Source: Micromonospora sp. LH3U1
Lineage (GTDB): Bacteria; Actinomycetota; Actinomycetes; Mycobacteriales; Micromonosporaceae
Assembly (NCBI RefSeq): GCF_028475105.1
Contig: NZ_CP116936.1
Location: 2,542,001 to 2,606,000, forward strand
Direction: 5' to 3'
Length of the DNA: 64,000 bases
Shown: positions 19,057-27,989 of the stretch, one piece after another
Numbering within the stretch: position 1 is the first letter of the stretch
How the letters are laid out: every line of letters starts with the position of its first letter
Made by a program: the position numbers and the translations under genes
The notes under the pieces: generated by a model
The model's database searches: none
Told to the model about the DNA's origin: nothing
Seen by the model: the letters and a program-made list of their open reading frames with translations, nothing else

Positions 19057-19752
19057 TTACCTGGGTTGGTACTCGACCTCGGGGCGGCCGGGGGTGCCGT
19101 AGCGAGGACTGCGCGCGGCCCGGTCGACGGTCACCAGGTACTCCAGGTAGCGGCGGGCGGTTACCCGGGAGGTGCCGGTCAGCGCGCTCACCTCGGTCGC
19201 GGACAGCCCCGGCTGCGCGCGGGTTCCGTCGGTGAGCGCGGCGCGTACCCGATCGAGGGTCTGCGCGTCGAGCCCCTTGGGCAGGCTGTGCCGGGCGGTG
19301 CCGCGCAGGGTGGCGAACATCTGGTCCACCTCGTGCTGGGCGGCCACCTCGCCGTCGGCGAGCGCCTGCGCGCGGTAGTCGGCGTACCGCTCCAGCTTGT
19401 CGCGGAACGCGGCGAACGTGAACGGCTTGAGCAGGTAGTGGGTCACCCCGAGGGACACCGCGGTGCGCACCACGGCCAGGTCCCGCGCGGACGTCACGGC
19501 GAGCACGTCGACGCTGCTGCCGGCCGCGCGCAGCGCCCGGCAGACGTCCAGGCCGTGCAGGTCGGGCAGCCGAAAATCGAGGAGTACGAGGTCGACGTCG
19601 CCGCCCTCGTTGGCGCGTAGGACCGCCATCGCCGCCCGCGCGGTGTGCGCCACCCCGACGACCACGAAACCGGGAACCCGCTCGGTGTACGCGCTGTGCG
19701 CCTCGGCCAGCAGCGGCTCGTCCTCGACGACCAGCACCCGGATGTCGGTCAT
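19057..19752 (-). CDS. CitB/DcuR-family response regulator
   Basis: This 231-residue regulator has a receiver domain (VLVVEDEPLLAE, phosphoacceptor Asp in LVLLDFRLPDLHG, HYLLKPF). A C-terminal helix-turn-helix follows (LSATEVSALTGTSRVTARRYLEYL) of the type found in CitB, DcuR and MalR regulators. The ATG overlaps the sensor-kinase stop by four bases. With the divergent symporter at 21436 it forms the standard system in which a C4-dicarboxylate or citrate sensor induces its transporter. Confidence 0.93.
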   Translation of the reverse strand: MTDIRVLVVEDEPLLAEAHSAYTERVPGFVVVGVAHTARAAMAVLRANEGGDVDLVLLDFRLPDLHGLDVCRALRAAGSSVDVLAVTSARDLAVVRTAVSLGVTHYLLKPFTFAAFRDKLERYADYRAQALADGEVAAQHEVDQMFATLRGTARHSLPKGLDAQTLDRVRAALTDGTRAQPGLSATEVSALTGTSRVTARRYLEYLVTVDRAARSPRYGTPGRPEVEYQPR

Positions 19753-21335
19753 GACCGCGCACCTCCGCCGGGCAGCCGGACGGTGAACAGGCTGCCGCCG
19801 TCATCCGAGCGGGCCACCTCGGAGCTGCCGCCGTGCCGGCGGACCACCTGCCCGACCAGCGCCAGGCCAAGTCCCCGGCCGGTGCTCTTGGTGGACCAGC
19901 CGCGCCGGAACGCGTCGGCCACCCGCTCTGGGGGCAGCCCGGGGCCGCTGTCGGCGACCCGTACGACCAACTCGTCGTCGACCGCGCCGACGAAGACCCG
20001 CACCCGGCGCGGCGCCGGCGTGCCGGCCACCGCCTCCAGGGCGTTGTCGACCAGGTTGCCGACCACGGTGAGCAGATCGCCGGTCGGTAGAGGGCTGTCG
20101 TCGAGGCGGCAGTCGGGCTCGATGACCAGATCCACCCCACGTTCGCCGGCCTGCGCGGACTTGCCGAGCAGCAGCGCGGCCAACGCTGGCTCGGTCACCG
20201 CGCCGACCACCCGGTCGGTCAGCTGCTGGGCGAGGACCAGGTCCCGGGTGCCGAGCCGGACGGCCTCGTCGGCACGGCCCAGCTCCACCAACGTCAACAC
20301 GGTGTGCAGCCGGTTGGCCGACTCGTGGGTCTGCGCCTGCAACGCCTCGGTCAGCGCGCGCACCGAATCCAGTTCGCTGGCCAGGGCGCGTAGCTCGGTC
20401 TGGTCGCGCAGGGTCAGCACGGTCCCGAGCACGGCGCCCTCGAAGCGGGTGGTCCCCTGGTTGGCGACGAGCACCCGGTCACCGGCGAGGATGGGTTCGT
20501 CGCGGGCGTCACGCCCGGAGTGGAGCAGCTCGGCCACCGCGGGCGGCAGGTCGATCCCGGCCACCGGCTGGTCGATCACGGGCGCGTCCGCTTCGAGCCC
20601 CAGCAGACGGCGACCCTCGTCGTTGACCAACGCCATCCGCCGGTCGGTGGTCAGCACCACGAGACCTTCGCGCACCGAGTGCAGAACCGCGTCGTAGTAC
20701 TCGTACATCCGGGTCATCTGCGCCGGCCCCAGACCGTGGGTCTGGCGGCGTAGCCGCCGGCTGAGCAGCCAGGAACCGGTCGCGGCGAGCGCGAGAGCCG
20801 GTGCGGCGACACCGAGGAGCACCGGCAACTGACCGAGCAGCTTACGGTCGATCGCGCGGGTGGTGATGCCCACCGAGACCAGGCCGACGATGCGCTCCTG
20901 CTCGTCGTACACCGGAACAACCGCGCGCACCGACTCGCCGAGCGTGCCGACGTTCGTGGTGGTGAACGGGCGGCCCGCCAAGGCGGGCTCGATCTCCCCG
21001 ACGAACGGCTCGCCGATCCGCTCCTGGGTCGGGTGCGAGAAGCGGGTGCGGTCGGGGGCCATCACCACCACGAAGTTGGTGCCCGTCGCCAGTCGGGTCG
21101 ATTCGGCGTACGGCTGGAGGACGCTGGCCGGATCGGCGGTCGTGAGGGCCGCGCGGACGTCGGGGGAGCGGGCCACGGTCTGCGCCACCGCGAGCACCTC
21201 CTCCTGCGCGGCCTGACGGGAGTCGCTCCGGGCCAACCAGACGGCGCCCGCCGCGCCGGCCAGCACGAGCAGCGTCACCACCATCGCCTGGAGGGCGAAG
21301 AGTTGCCCCGCGATGCTCCACTGGCGTCGGGCCAC
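19749..21335 (-). CDS. CitA/DcuS-like sensor histidine kinase
   Basis: This 528-residue sensor has a membrane segment at ~10-30, then a PDC/CitA-type outer domain (~35-165, TRFSHPTQERIGEPF and GTLGESVRAVVPVYD) typical of citrate and dicarboxylate sensors. A second membrane segment, a cytoplasmic PAS domain, the SpoOB-type phosphoacceptor His in QTHESANRLHTV and an HATPase domain (DNALEAV, DSGPGLP, GRGLGLALV) follow. The GTG at 21335 is preferred because GAGGAG lies nine bases upstream; the ATG at 21407 would intrude into the symporter promoter. It is coupled to the response regulator. Confidence 0.9.
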   Translation of the reverse strand: MARRQWSIAGQLFALQAMVVTLLVLAGAAGAVWLARSDSRQAAQEEVLAVAQTVARSPDVRAALTTADPASVLQPYAESTRLATGTNFVVVMAPDRTRFSHPTQERIGEPFVGEIEPALAGRPFTTTNVGTLGESVRAVVPVYDEQERIVGLVSVGITTRAIDRKLLGQLPVLLGVAAPALALAATGSWLLSRRLRRQTHGLGPAQMTRMYEYYDAVLHSVREGLVVLTTDRRMALVNDEGRRLLGLEADAPVIDQPVAGIDLPPAVAELLHSGRDARDEPILAGDRVLVANQGTTRFEGAVLGTVLTLRDQTELRALASELDSVRALTEALQAQTHESANRLHTVLTLVELGRADEAVRLGTRDLVLAQQLTDRVVGAVTEPALAALLLGKSAQAGERGVDLVIEPDCRLDDSPLPTGDLLTVVGNLVDNALEAVAGTPAPRRVRVFVGAVDDELVVRVADSGPGLPPERVADAFRRGWSTKSTGRGLGLALVGQVVRRHGGSSEVARSDDGGSLFTVRLPGGGARS

Positions 21336-21435
21336 CTCCACCACCTCCTCGTCGCGTCGCCGCTGTTGGTGCTTCCGCGGTGAACAGAATGACCGCAAGG
21401 CTGTCAACGGGTGAGACGCGCTTCACATTGTCGAC

Positions 21436-22839
21436 ATGGACACCACCGCATCCACCACCACAGCGGCGCCGTCGGTCCGCCGGGACCGTACCCGTTACCT
21501 CTACCTGGCCGTCATCGTGGCCGTGCTCGCCGGCATCGTGGTCGGCCTGGTCGCCCCCGATTTCGGCAAGGAACTCAAGCCGATCGGCACCGGCTTCGTC
21601 AACCTGATCAAGATGATGATCAGTCCGGTCATCTTCTGCACCATCGTGCTGGGCGTCGGTTCCGTCCGGCAGGCCGCGAAGGTCGGCAAGGTCGGCGGCC
21701 TCGCGCTCGGCTACTTCATCACCATGTCGACCGTGGCGCTCGCCATCGGCCTGGTGGTCGGCAACATCGTCCACCCCGGCTCCGGCCTCAACCTCGGCCA
21801 GGACCTCGCCGGGGCGGGCAAGGCAGCCGCTGGCGACGAGGCCGCCGGTACGGCGGACTTCCTGCTCGGGATCATCCCGACCACGCTGGTCTCCGCGCTG
21901 ACCGAAGGGAAGGTGCTCCAGACGCTGCTGGTCGCCCTGCTGGTCGGCTTCGCCGTCCAGGCCATGGGTCGGCGCGGTGAGCCGGTGCTCAGCGCCATCA
22001 CCGTCATCCAGCGGGTGGTGTTCAAGGTCCTGGCCATGATCATGTGGTTGGCGCCGATCGGCGCGTTCGGTGCCATGGCCGCCGTGGTCGGCGCGACCGG
22101 CGTGGACGCGCTCAAGAGCCTCGCCCAGATCATGCTGGGCTTCTACGCGACCTGCCTGATCTTCGTGCTGGTGTTCCTGGGCGCGTTGCTCTGGTTCGTG
22201 GCGCGGATTTCGATCTTCTCGCTGCTGCGCTACCTCGGCCGGGAGTTCCTGCTGATCCTGTCGACCTCGTCGTCGGAGTCGGCGCTGCCGCGGCTCATCG
22301 CGAAGATGGAGCACTTCGGGGTGAGCAAGCCGGTCGTCGGCATCACGGTGCCGACCGGGTACTCGTTCAACCTCGACGGCACGGCGATCTACCTTACGAT
22401 GGCGTCGCTGTTCATCGCCGACGCGCTGGGCAAGCCGCTCTCGATCGGCGAGCAGATCTCGCTGCTGCTATTCATGATCATCGCTTCGAAGGGTGCCGCC
22501 GGGGTCACCGGCGCCGGGCTGGCGACCCTGGCCGGTGGCCTTCAGTCGCACCGCCCGGATCTCGTCGACGGGGTGGGTCTGATCGTCGGCATCGACCGGT
22601 TCATGTCCGAGGCTCGGGCGCTGACCAACTTCGCGGGTAACGCGGTGGCGACCGTGCTCGTGGGCACCTGGACCGGCGAGTTCGACCGGGACCGCGCGGT
22701 CGGGGTGCTGAAGGGCGACGACCCGTTCGACGAGGCCACGATGCTCGACGAGCACGACGACGACGACGAGGACGAGGACGAGTCGGCGGCGCGGCGGTCC
22801 GACGAGAAGGCGGTCGCGCCGGCGGGAGCGCCTGCCTGA
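21436..22839 (+). CDS. dctA: Cation:dicarboxylate symporter (DctA family)
   Basis: This 467-residue SLC1-fold symporter carries C4-dicarboxylates with Na+ or H+. Visible features include PIGTGFVNLIKMMISPVIFC, the serine-rich re-entrant loop LSTSSSESALPRLI, and the substrate/cation motif PTGYSFNLDGTAIYL. The C-terminus has an unusual acidic tail with about a dozen consecutive Asp/Glu (HDDDDEDEDE) before an alanine-rich end. No Shine-Dalgarno is evident before the ATG. It is divergent from the CitA/CitB-like genes that probably induce it. Confidence 0.93.
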   Translation: MDTTASTTTAAPSVRRDRTRYLYLAVIVAVLAGIVVGLVAPDFGKELKPIGTGFVNLIKMMISPVIFCTIVLGVGSVRQAAKVGKVGGLALGYFITMSTVALAIGLVVGNIVHPGSGLNLGQDLAGAGKAAAGDEAAGTADFLLGIIPTTLVSALTEGKVLQTLLVALLVGFAVQAMGRRGEPVLSAITVIQRVVFKVLAMIMWLAPIGAFGAMAAVVGATGVDALKSLAQIMLGFYATCLIFVLVFLGALLWFVARISIFSLLRYLGREFLLILSTSSSESALPRLIAKMEHFGVSKPVVGITVPTGYSFNLDGTAIYLTMASLFIADALGKPLSIGEQISLLLFMIIASKGAAGVTGAGLATLAGGLQSHRPDLVDGVGLIVGIDRFMSEARALTNFAGNAVATVLVGTWTGEFDRDRAVGVLKGDDPFDEATMLDEHDDDDEDEDESAARRSDEKAVAPAGAPA

Positions 22840-22914
22840 AGCCGCAGCCGGGGTCGCGGTGGCCGAGTGCCAGCGCGACCCCGGGGTGGTAGGAACGCCG
22901 GCACGCGCAGCAGT

Positions 22915-22989
22915 GATCCCCTCCGTTTCCCGAAAATCGGGGCATCCGGGCGGCCCGGACACCGCGATATCCCTAAAACCGAGTCGATC
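22915..22989. repeat. 75-bp imperfect palindrome, copy B
   Basis: This copy is the same length as copy A at 3116-3190, and 52 of 75 bases match without gaps. The right arm ending GAGTCGATC is well kept; the left arm is degraded. The central stem has changed from CCCC/GGGG to CCGGG/CCCGG on both sides, preserving pairing. It lies 75 bases after the dctA stop and just before the convergent SLATT gene stop. Confidence 0.7.
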
Positions 22990-23007
22990 TTTCGGGCGGC
23001 AGCATCT

Positions 23008-23880
23008 TCAGCGTCGGCGTGCTCGCCACATCGTGTGCTCTCTCGAAATCGCCGTCTCCGTGTCACTGACGAACTGCGACAGTTGCGTCTCCGAGTTGAT
23101 TCGTGTGGCGAGCGACCCCATGGCCGCAAGCTCCTGACTCGCCAGGGCGTAGGCGGTCGCTACCGCACCGTGTTGCCGTGTCTGCGTCCATGCCGCACCG
23201 GCCGCGATTGCCGCTGCGGCTACTCCGAGCAGGTCGACGTCGGTCAGCCCAGCAGCCCTCGACACTGCCAGGGTCACCGCCAGTAGTTCCAGGACGAGCA
23301 TGCTGACCGACCAGCGTGTCGCTCGCGCTCGATTGGACAGCGATCGCTCGGCGTACCAGGCCCGCTGGGCCTCGAGACGGCCGGTCAGGTACGCGGCTCG
23401 GCGGTCCTCAAGGGAGGCCGCGCGCAATGTCCGCATTCCTTCGGTGATCTGCTGGCCAGAAACCGCGGGGGCGGCCAGCCCGGCAGACGACATGTCGGTG
23501 GTCAGGCCCAACAGTCGGCCGGTGAATTCCTCGACACATTCCGAGTCGTCTCGCGACCGGGGAAAGGGATCTGCCGCTATCGCGAATCGCCACGTCAGCG
23601 ATTTGATGGATTCGGACAGGGCTCTTCCGACATACCAGCGCTCGTTCGGGCGATTGGTGAGGAGGAAGACCTCGACGATCGAGGTGGCGGCGAAAGCACC
23701 CGCCGCCAGCGCCGGACCCAGCGCGAAGTCGTCAAGCTTCCAGGTGGCGATTCCCGCGACCGCGCCTAGCAGGAGCAGCGACAGCCGCAGCGCGATCAGG
23801 GTCGCGAACACCCGCTGCCCGCGCTGCGACTCGTAGGACACGGCCCGCTGAAACGGCGGAAAGTCCTCGGCGTTCAGCAT
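23008..23880 (-). CDS. SLATT/DUF4231-like membrane protein
   Basis: This 290-residue protein has two pairs of membrane helices, at ~25-70 and ~190-235. The segment RLEAQRAWYAERSLSNRARA before the second pair is the typical SLATT/DUF4231 pattern. SLATT proteins are predicted pore-forming effectors coupled to nucleotide-signalling or TIR/SLOG sensors in bacterial conflict systems. No CD-NTase, SLOG or TIR gene is next to it; the neighbours are a small ORF overlapping its start and a DUF4262 gene. Base composition is less GC-rich than the flanks, hinting at transfer. GAGAGG lies eight bases before the ATG. Confidence 0.65.
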   Translation of the reverse strand: MLNAEDFPPFQRAVSYESQRGQRVFATLIALRLSLLLLGAVAGIATWKLDDFALGPALAAGAFAATSIVEVFLLTNRPNERWYVGRALSESIKSLTWRFAIAADPFPRSRDDSECVEEFTGRLLGLTTDMSSAGLAAPAVSGQQITEGMRTLRAASLEDRRAAYLTGRLEAQRAWYAERSLSNRARATRWSVSMLVLELLAVTLAVSRAAGLTDVDLLGVAAAAIAAGAAWTQTRQHGAVATAYALASQELAAMGSLATRINSETQLSQFVSDTETAISREHTMWRARRR

Positions 23881-24059
23881 GGCGTTGACCTCTCAACGGA
23901 AATATTCACCGTGTCGGCGTCGTCGGCGATGACGGCTCGCCCGGGCCGGTGAGCTAGTCGGTACGCAGGCTGTAGACAGTAGACGGTGGTGCCCACCAGG
24001 GCCGCCCTGAGATAGAAATCCGTCGAGAAGTGGATCGCAGACCGGCGATGACGGCCCAT
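23874..24059 (-). CDS. Possible small ORF overlapping SLATT gene
   Basis: This 61-codon frame lies between the DUF4262 stop and the SLATT start, overlapping the latter by seven bases, the spacing expected of an operon member. The product (FSTDFYLRAALVGTTVYCLQ, then ADDADTVNISVER) matches no family I know and could be the remnant of a lost partner. Third-position GC is only moderate, so it may be non-coding leader sequence. Confidence 0.25.
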   Translation of the reverse strand: MGRHRRSAIHFSTDFYLRAALVGTTVYCLQPAYRLAHRPGRAVIADDADTVNISVERSTPC

Positions 24060-24068
24060 CCGGCGTAC

Positions 24069-24917
24069 CTAGCTCGGGTTGACGTTCTTCCACGCCCGCG
24101 TGCTGTCACGCCTGAGTCCTCGTGACAGCGGCGACCGGCTCCAGCTCTGGTCCGCGTCGAGGGCTGCGACCTGGCCGTCGGCCAGGTCGGCGCAGCCAGT
24201 GAGGTGGGGATGACATTGAACGAGCGCTCCGAGGAAGGCCAGGCAGATGTCGTCCGCCTGGTATCCGCGCTCGTCCAGCACGTCATAGCCTCCCTCGTCC
24301 CTGACTACGCGAGCGATGGGGCGAGCGCCGGTGGCGACGGCGCGGGTGGTCAGGGCCCACGAGTCCGGGCCCGCATCGAACGGGAAGCCTGGTTCCAGTT
24401 CGCCGACCAGGCGCCAAGCACCCGCAGGGTGCTCACTAACCGGAAGCCAGGAGTTGGCTTGCCGGTTGCGGCTGCTCTGCGTGGCTTCCTCATCCCAAGG
24501 CCATAGGCCGTTGCGGTCCGGCCACACCAGCTGCTGGAACGGCACCGCGGAATCGCGATAGAAGCGGTGGACCGTGCCGAAGAGGGCGTCATGCCAGGAC
24601 GGGTCCACCGGTCGAAGCTGGGTGGCGAAGCCGTCGATCACCCCGTTGAAAGGCGTGTTCTCGCCGGGCCAGTCATGCTCGCGAGCGTGCTCGACGTAGG
24701 CGTTGAGCCAGTGCTGCATGCCCTCGCCGTCAAGCCCGAACATCACCACCTCAGGGCGACGGAACGTGTGCCACAAGCCGACCGTGTAGGCGAAGTCGAT
24801 CCCTCCGGCTACCCGCAGTACCGACCAACCGTGTCGACGCACCATCTCGACGATGCCGCTGTCCCGGGTCGGAGCACCTTCGCCGCAGATCAGACACGAG
24901 CATCCCTCAATCGCCAC
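24069..24917 (-). CDS. DUF4262 domain protein
   Basis: This 282-residue protein starts at a GTG. Residues ~4-160 match DUF4262: CSCLICGEG, then VRRHGWSVLRVAGG, DFAYTVGLWHTFRRPEVVMFGL and the later WPDRNGLWPWD. The function of the family is unknown; members are scattered among actinobacteria and often sit in accessory regions. The ~120-residue C-terminal extension has no recognised domain. It is the first gene of a same-strand set with the small ORF and the SLATT protein, ten bases separating it from the ORF. Confidence 0.8.
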   Translation of the reverse strand: MAIEGCSCLICGEGAPTRDSGIVEMVRRHGWSVLRVAGGIDFAYTVGLWHTFRRPEVVMFGLDGEGMQHWLNAYVEHAREHDWPGENTPFNGVIDGFATQLRPVDPSWHDALFGTVHRFYRDSAVPFQQLVWPDRNGLWPWDEEATQSSRNRQANSWLPVSEHPAGAWRLVGELEPGFPFDAGPDSWALTTRAVATGARPIARVVRDEGGYDVLDERGYQADDICLAFLGALVQCHPHLTGCADLADGQVAALDADQSWSRSPLSRGLRRDSTRAWKNVNPS

Positions 24918-24926
24918 TGGCCGACC

Positions 24927-25541
24927 TTAGCGAGTGGTCGTGGCGGTCCTCGAAGCGGTGGGCTTGTCGCAGGTAACGCCGATGCCGAGGTTGACGCGGC
25001 TCTCCCCGCCGTTGGACCGCACAATGAGCGGTACGCACGCGGCACGCGCCACCCAGGTGCCACCGACGAAGGCCATCCATTGCGCTTGCCCATCGTCCGG
25101 CGCGCAGGCGTGCAGGGTGGTGGTCGCCGCTGGCGTGCTGGGAGCACCCCATCCGATCCGGGCCTTGTCCTCCCATCCGGGTGCCACCTGAAGGTCAACG
25201 ACCGCGCCTGCGCGTACGACCAGACCCCATTTGGCGAATAGCCGAGCCGCTGGTTCAGCCTCGCCGGATTCCTCCACGGGCCGCACCGTGTGGTCAGGCA
25301 CCGCCACGTCTTCTCCGACCAGCCGATAACCGTCCGGTAGTGCCGGCATCGCCGCTACCGATGTCGTACATGGCGGCCCGTCGCCGCTCGCGGGTGTCGA
25401 CGACGCTGCGCCGTCGACAGGCGGTGTGGTGGGTTGGTGCGACTCGCTTGCGGGCGTGCAGGCGGTCAGCACCGCCACCAGGCACGGGATGCCCCATCCC
25501 GTAATCGGCCCGGGCCGGGTCGCCGCAGAATTCGAATTCAC
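24927..25541 (-). CDS. Lipoprotein of unknown function
   Basis: This 204-residue protein is predicted from the GTG at 25541, which gives a signal peptide ending in the lipobox LTAC followed by a Ser/Thr/Pro-rich linker. The mature domain (LPDGYRLVGEDVAVPD, then LFAKWGLVVRAGAVVDLQV) contains two further Cys that may pair; no enzyme motif is seen. An upstream in-frame ATG at 25610 would put ~23 extra residues before the signal and is disfavoured. It ends nine bases before the DUF4262 start, so the two may be co-transcribed. Confidence 0.7.
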   Translation of the reverse strand: MNSNSAATRPGPITGWGIPCLVAVLTACTPASESHQPTTPPVDGAASSTPASGDGPPCTTSVAAMPALPDGYRLVGEDVAVPDHTVRPVEESGEAEPAARLFAKWGLVVRAGAVVDLQVAPGWEDKARIGWGAPSTPAATTTLHACAPDDGQAQWMAFVGGTWVARAACVPLIVRSNGGESRVNLGIGVTCDKPTASRTATTTR

Positions 25542-25735
25542 TCGATATTCATAGCACGATGCCGATATGCGTGTTGGTAACATCGCGTTGGGCGACAGCG
25601 GTCGTGCCAATAATGGAGCTATGTCGAAATGAACGATCGGTCAGCAGTCGATCTTGCATGTGACATATCCAACTGTCGCTTTTCCATCTGCCCGAAAAAA
25701 TTGGGCACGTAAACTTCGCCGGGTACCTTCCTGTC

Positions 25736-27916
25736 GTGCCAGACGCCTCTCGACAGTTGATTGCCGATCGCTATCGGCTGGTCCGCCCGCTCGGCCAGGG
25801 TGGGATGGGCCGCGTGTGGCAGGCCCGTGACGAGATGCTGCAGCGCGACGTGGCCATCAAGGAGTTGGTGGCACCGCCCGGCCTGCGTGACGACGAACGC
25901 CGGGAGATGCGCGAACGGTCCATGCGCGAGGCGCGGGCCGTCGCCCGCCTGGGTCACGTCAACGTGGTACGCGTCTTCGACGTGCTGCACTCGGCCGACG
26001 ACCCCTGGATCGTGATGGAGCTCGTCCCGTCCCGGTCCCTGCACCAGGTGCTCGAAGCCGAGGGGCCGATGCCGGCGGCGCGCGCCGCGTACATCGGGCT
26101 CGGCGTGCTGGGCGCGCTACGGGCCGCACACCAGGCCGGCGTGCTGCATCGGGACGTCAAGCCGGCCAACGTGCTGCTCGCCGACGACGGCAGGGTGGTG
26201 CTGACCGATTTTGGTCTGGCCACCCTCCCCGGCGACCCACGCATGACCCAGACCGGGATGGTGCTCGGCTCGCCGGCGTTCCTCGCGCCGGAGCGGGCCA
26301 CCGACGGCGACGTCGGCCCGGCCGCCGACCTCTGGTCGCTCGGCGCCACCCTCTACGCGGCGGTCGAGGGACGCACCCCGTACCACCGCTCGTCTCCGAT
26401 CGCCACGCTGGCGGCGCTCGCCACCGAGCCGCCACCGCCGGCGCAGCGAGCCGGTCGGTTGACCCCGCTCCTCGAAGGACTGCTGCGCCGGGAACCAGGC
26501 CAGCGGATCAGCGCCGAGGAGGCGGATCGACTCCTGCGCCAGGCCGCCACCCCGGACGAGCCAGTCGCCCAGGCGAGCATCACCGGTGGCGGGCCGGTAA
26601 CCCCGATCAACACGACCGGCGACGGGCCGGTCGCCCGGATCAACACCACCGGCGAGGTACCCCGTCCGAAGATCGTGCCCGAGTTCGTCGCCGCCGAGTC
26701 CGGTCCGCCGGCGTCGCCGGTTGTCCCCGCCGCGCCGGTGCCCGGGCCGGGCCGCAAGCATCGGGCTCGGCTGATCGGGTCGATCGCCGCCGCGGCGCTG
26801 CTGGTCGTCCTGCTGGTGACCGCGTCCCTGCTGAACGGCCGGCTGTTCGGCGGTGCGAGTGACGGCGGAGTGGCGGCGCCAGCCGCGAACCCGTCGCCGA
26901 TCGCCGAGACGCCGGTGTCCCGGGTGCTGCCACCGGCGCCCGCCGGGTGGCGCTACTACCGCGACGATCCCCGTTTCCTCGTACCGGTGCCGGACGGCTG
27001 GCGGGTGCGGCGCGACGGTGAGCGGGCCGAGTTCCGGGAGCCGGACGGCAGCCGGGTGCTCGTCGTCGACGAACTCCGGTCCGTCCCCGCGGACCCGGTC
27101 GCCGAGCTGCGGGCGCGGGAGGCGGCGGAACGCAAGCGGTACGCCGACTACCGGCAGGTCCGGCTCGCCGCACTGCGCTACCAGGTGCGGGCCGCCGAAT
27201 GGGAGTGGACCTACACCGACGAGGACGGCACGCCGCTGCACATGGTGAGCCGCGCGTTCGTTGGTCACAACGGGCACGCGTACTCGATCGGCTGGACCAC
27301 CTCGGCCGCCGAATGGTCGGCGAGCGCGGGTGTCTTCGCGCTGATCACGGATGGTTTCCAGGGCTTGCCGGTCGCGGGCGGCCCGCCGTCCAGACCTGCC
27401 GGCCCGCCGCCGTCCGCAGGCACGGGGCAGCCGACATCGGGGACGGGCAACGGTGCGACGACCGATCCGGGGAATCCAGGGCAGCAACCGTCGGCTCCGC
27501 CGCCGCCCTCACCGACGCAGAGCAACGCGCCCGCCGGCAAGCAGATCCTCGGCTTCGCCAGTGACCGTTGCATCGACATTCCGGATGGCAACGCCACCGC
27601 TGGTGCGCGACTGCAGATCTGGGACTGTCGTCGGACCGCCAAGCAGCTGTGGACCTTCCCCGCGGACGGCACGGTCCGCTCGATGGGCAAGTGCCTGGAT
27701 GTCGCCGGCCACTCCACCGAAGATGGGGCCGCTGTCCAACTGGCCGACTGCTCCGGCGCGGGGTCGCAGAAGTTCACCCTCAACAAGGCCTACGACCTGG
27801 TGAACACCAAGGCGGACAGGTGCGTCGACGTGCTCGACGCCAACCCGGACAACGGCGCCCGGTTGCAGATCTGGCAGTGCAACGGGAATGCCAACCAGAA
27901 GTGGCGGGCCACCTGA
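25736..27916 (+). CDS. Ser/Thr protein kinase fused to ricin-type lectin domain
   Basis: This 726-residue transmembrane kinase has a canonical kinase domain at residues ~13-265 (GQGGMGRVW, Lys in VAIKEL, HRDVKPANVLL, DFGLA, SPAFLAPE). A linker carries near-repeats of NTTGDGPVARI, then a membrane segment (~345-365), a ~130-residue outer domain (PVPDGWRVRRDGERAEF) and a Pro/Ser linker. A C-terminal ricin-B beta-trefoil with three Q-W repeats (LQIWDCRRTAKQLWTF, then LQIWQCNGNANQKW) completes it. The lectin lies outside the cell and probably senses a glycan. GTG start. The upstream 194 bases are comparatively AT-rich. Confidence 0.92.
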   Translation: MPDASRQLIADRYRLVRPLGQGGMGRVWQARDEMLQRDVAIKELVAPPGLRDDERREMRERSMREARAVARLGHVNVVRVFDVLHSADDPWIVMELVPSRSLHQVLEAEGPMPAARAAYIGLGVLGALRAAHQAGVLHRDVKPANVLLADDGRVVLTDFGLATLPGDPRMTQTGMVLGSPAFLAPERATDGDVGPAADLWSLGATLYAAVEGRTPYHRSSPIATLAALATEPPPPAQRAGRLTPLLEGLLRREPGQRISAEEADRLLRQAATPDEPVAQASITGGGPVTPINTTGDGPVARINTTGEVPRPKIVPEFVAAESGPPASPVVPAAPVPGPGRKHRARLIGSIAAAALLVVLLVTASLLNGRLFGGASDGGVAAPAANPSPIAETPVSRVLPPAPAGWRYYRDDPRFLVPVPDGWRVRRDGERAEFREPDGSRVLVVDELRSVPADPVAELRAREAAERKRYADYRQVRLAALRYQVRAAEWEWTYTDEDGTPLHMVSRAFVGHNGHAYSIGWTTSAAEWSASAGVFALITDGFQGLPVAGGPPSRPAGPPPSAGTGQPTSGTGNGATTDPGNPGQQPSAPPPPSPTQSNAPAGKQILGFASDRCIDIPDGNATAGARLQIWDCRRTAKQLWTFPADGTVRSMGKCLDVAGHSTEDGAAVQLADCSGAGSQKFTLNKAYDLVNTKADRCVDVLDANPDNGARLQIWQCNGNANQKWRAT

Positions 27917-27989
27917 GCGCTGACTGCGAGCCCTTCGATGGTTACGGTCGTGGATGCCGAGGTTTCCCGACCGCACGAGGAGTGATCGC

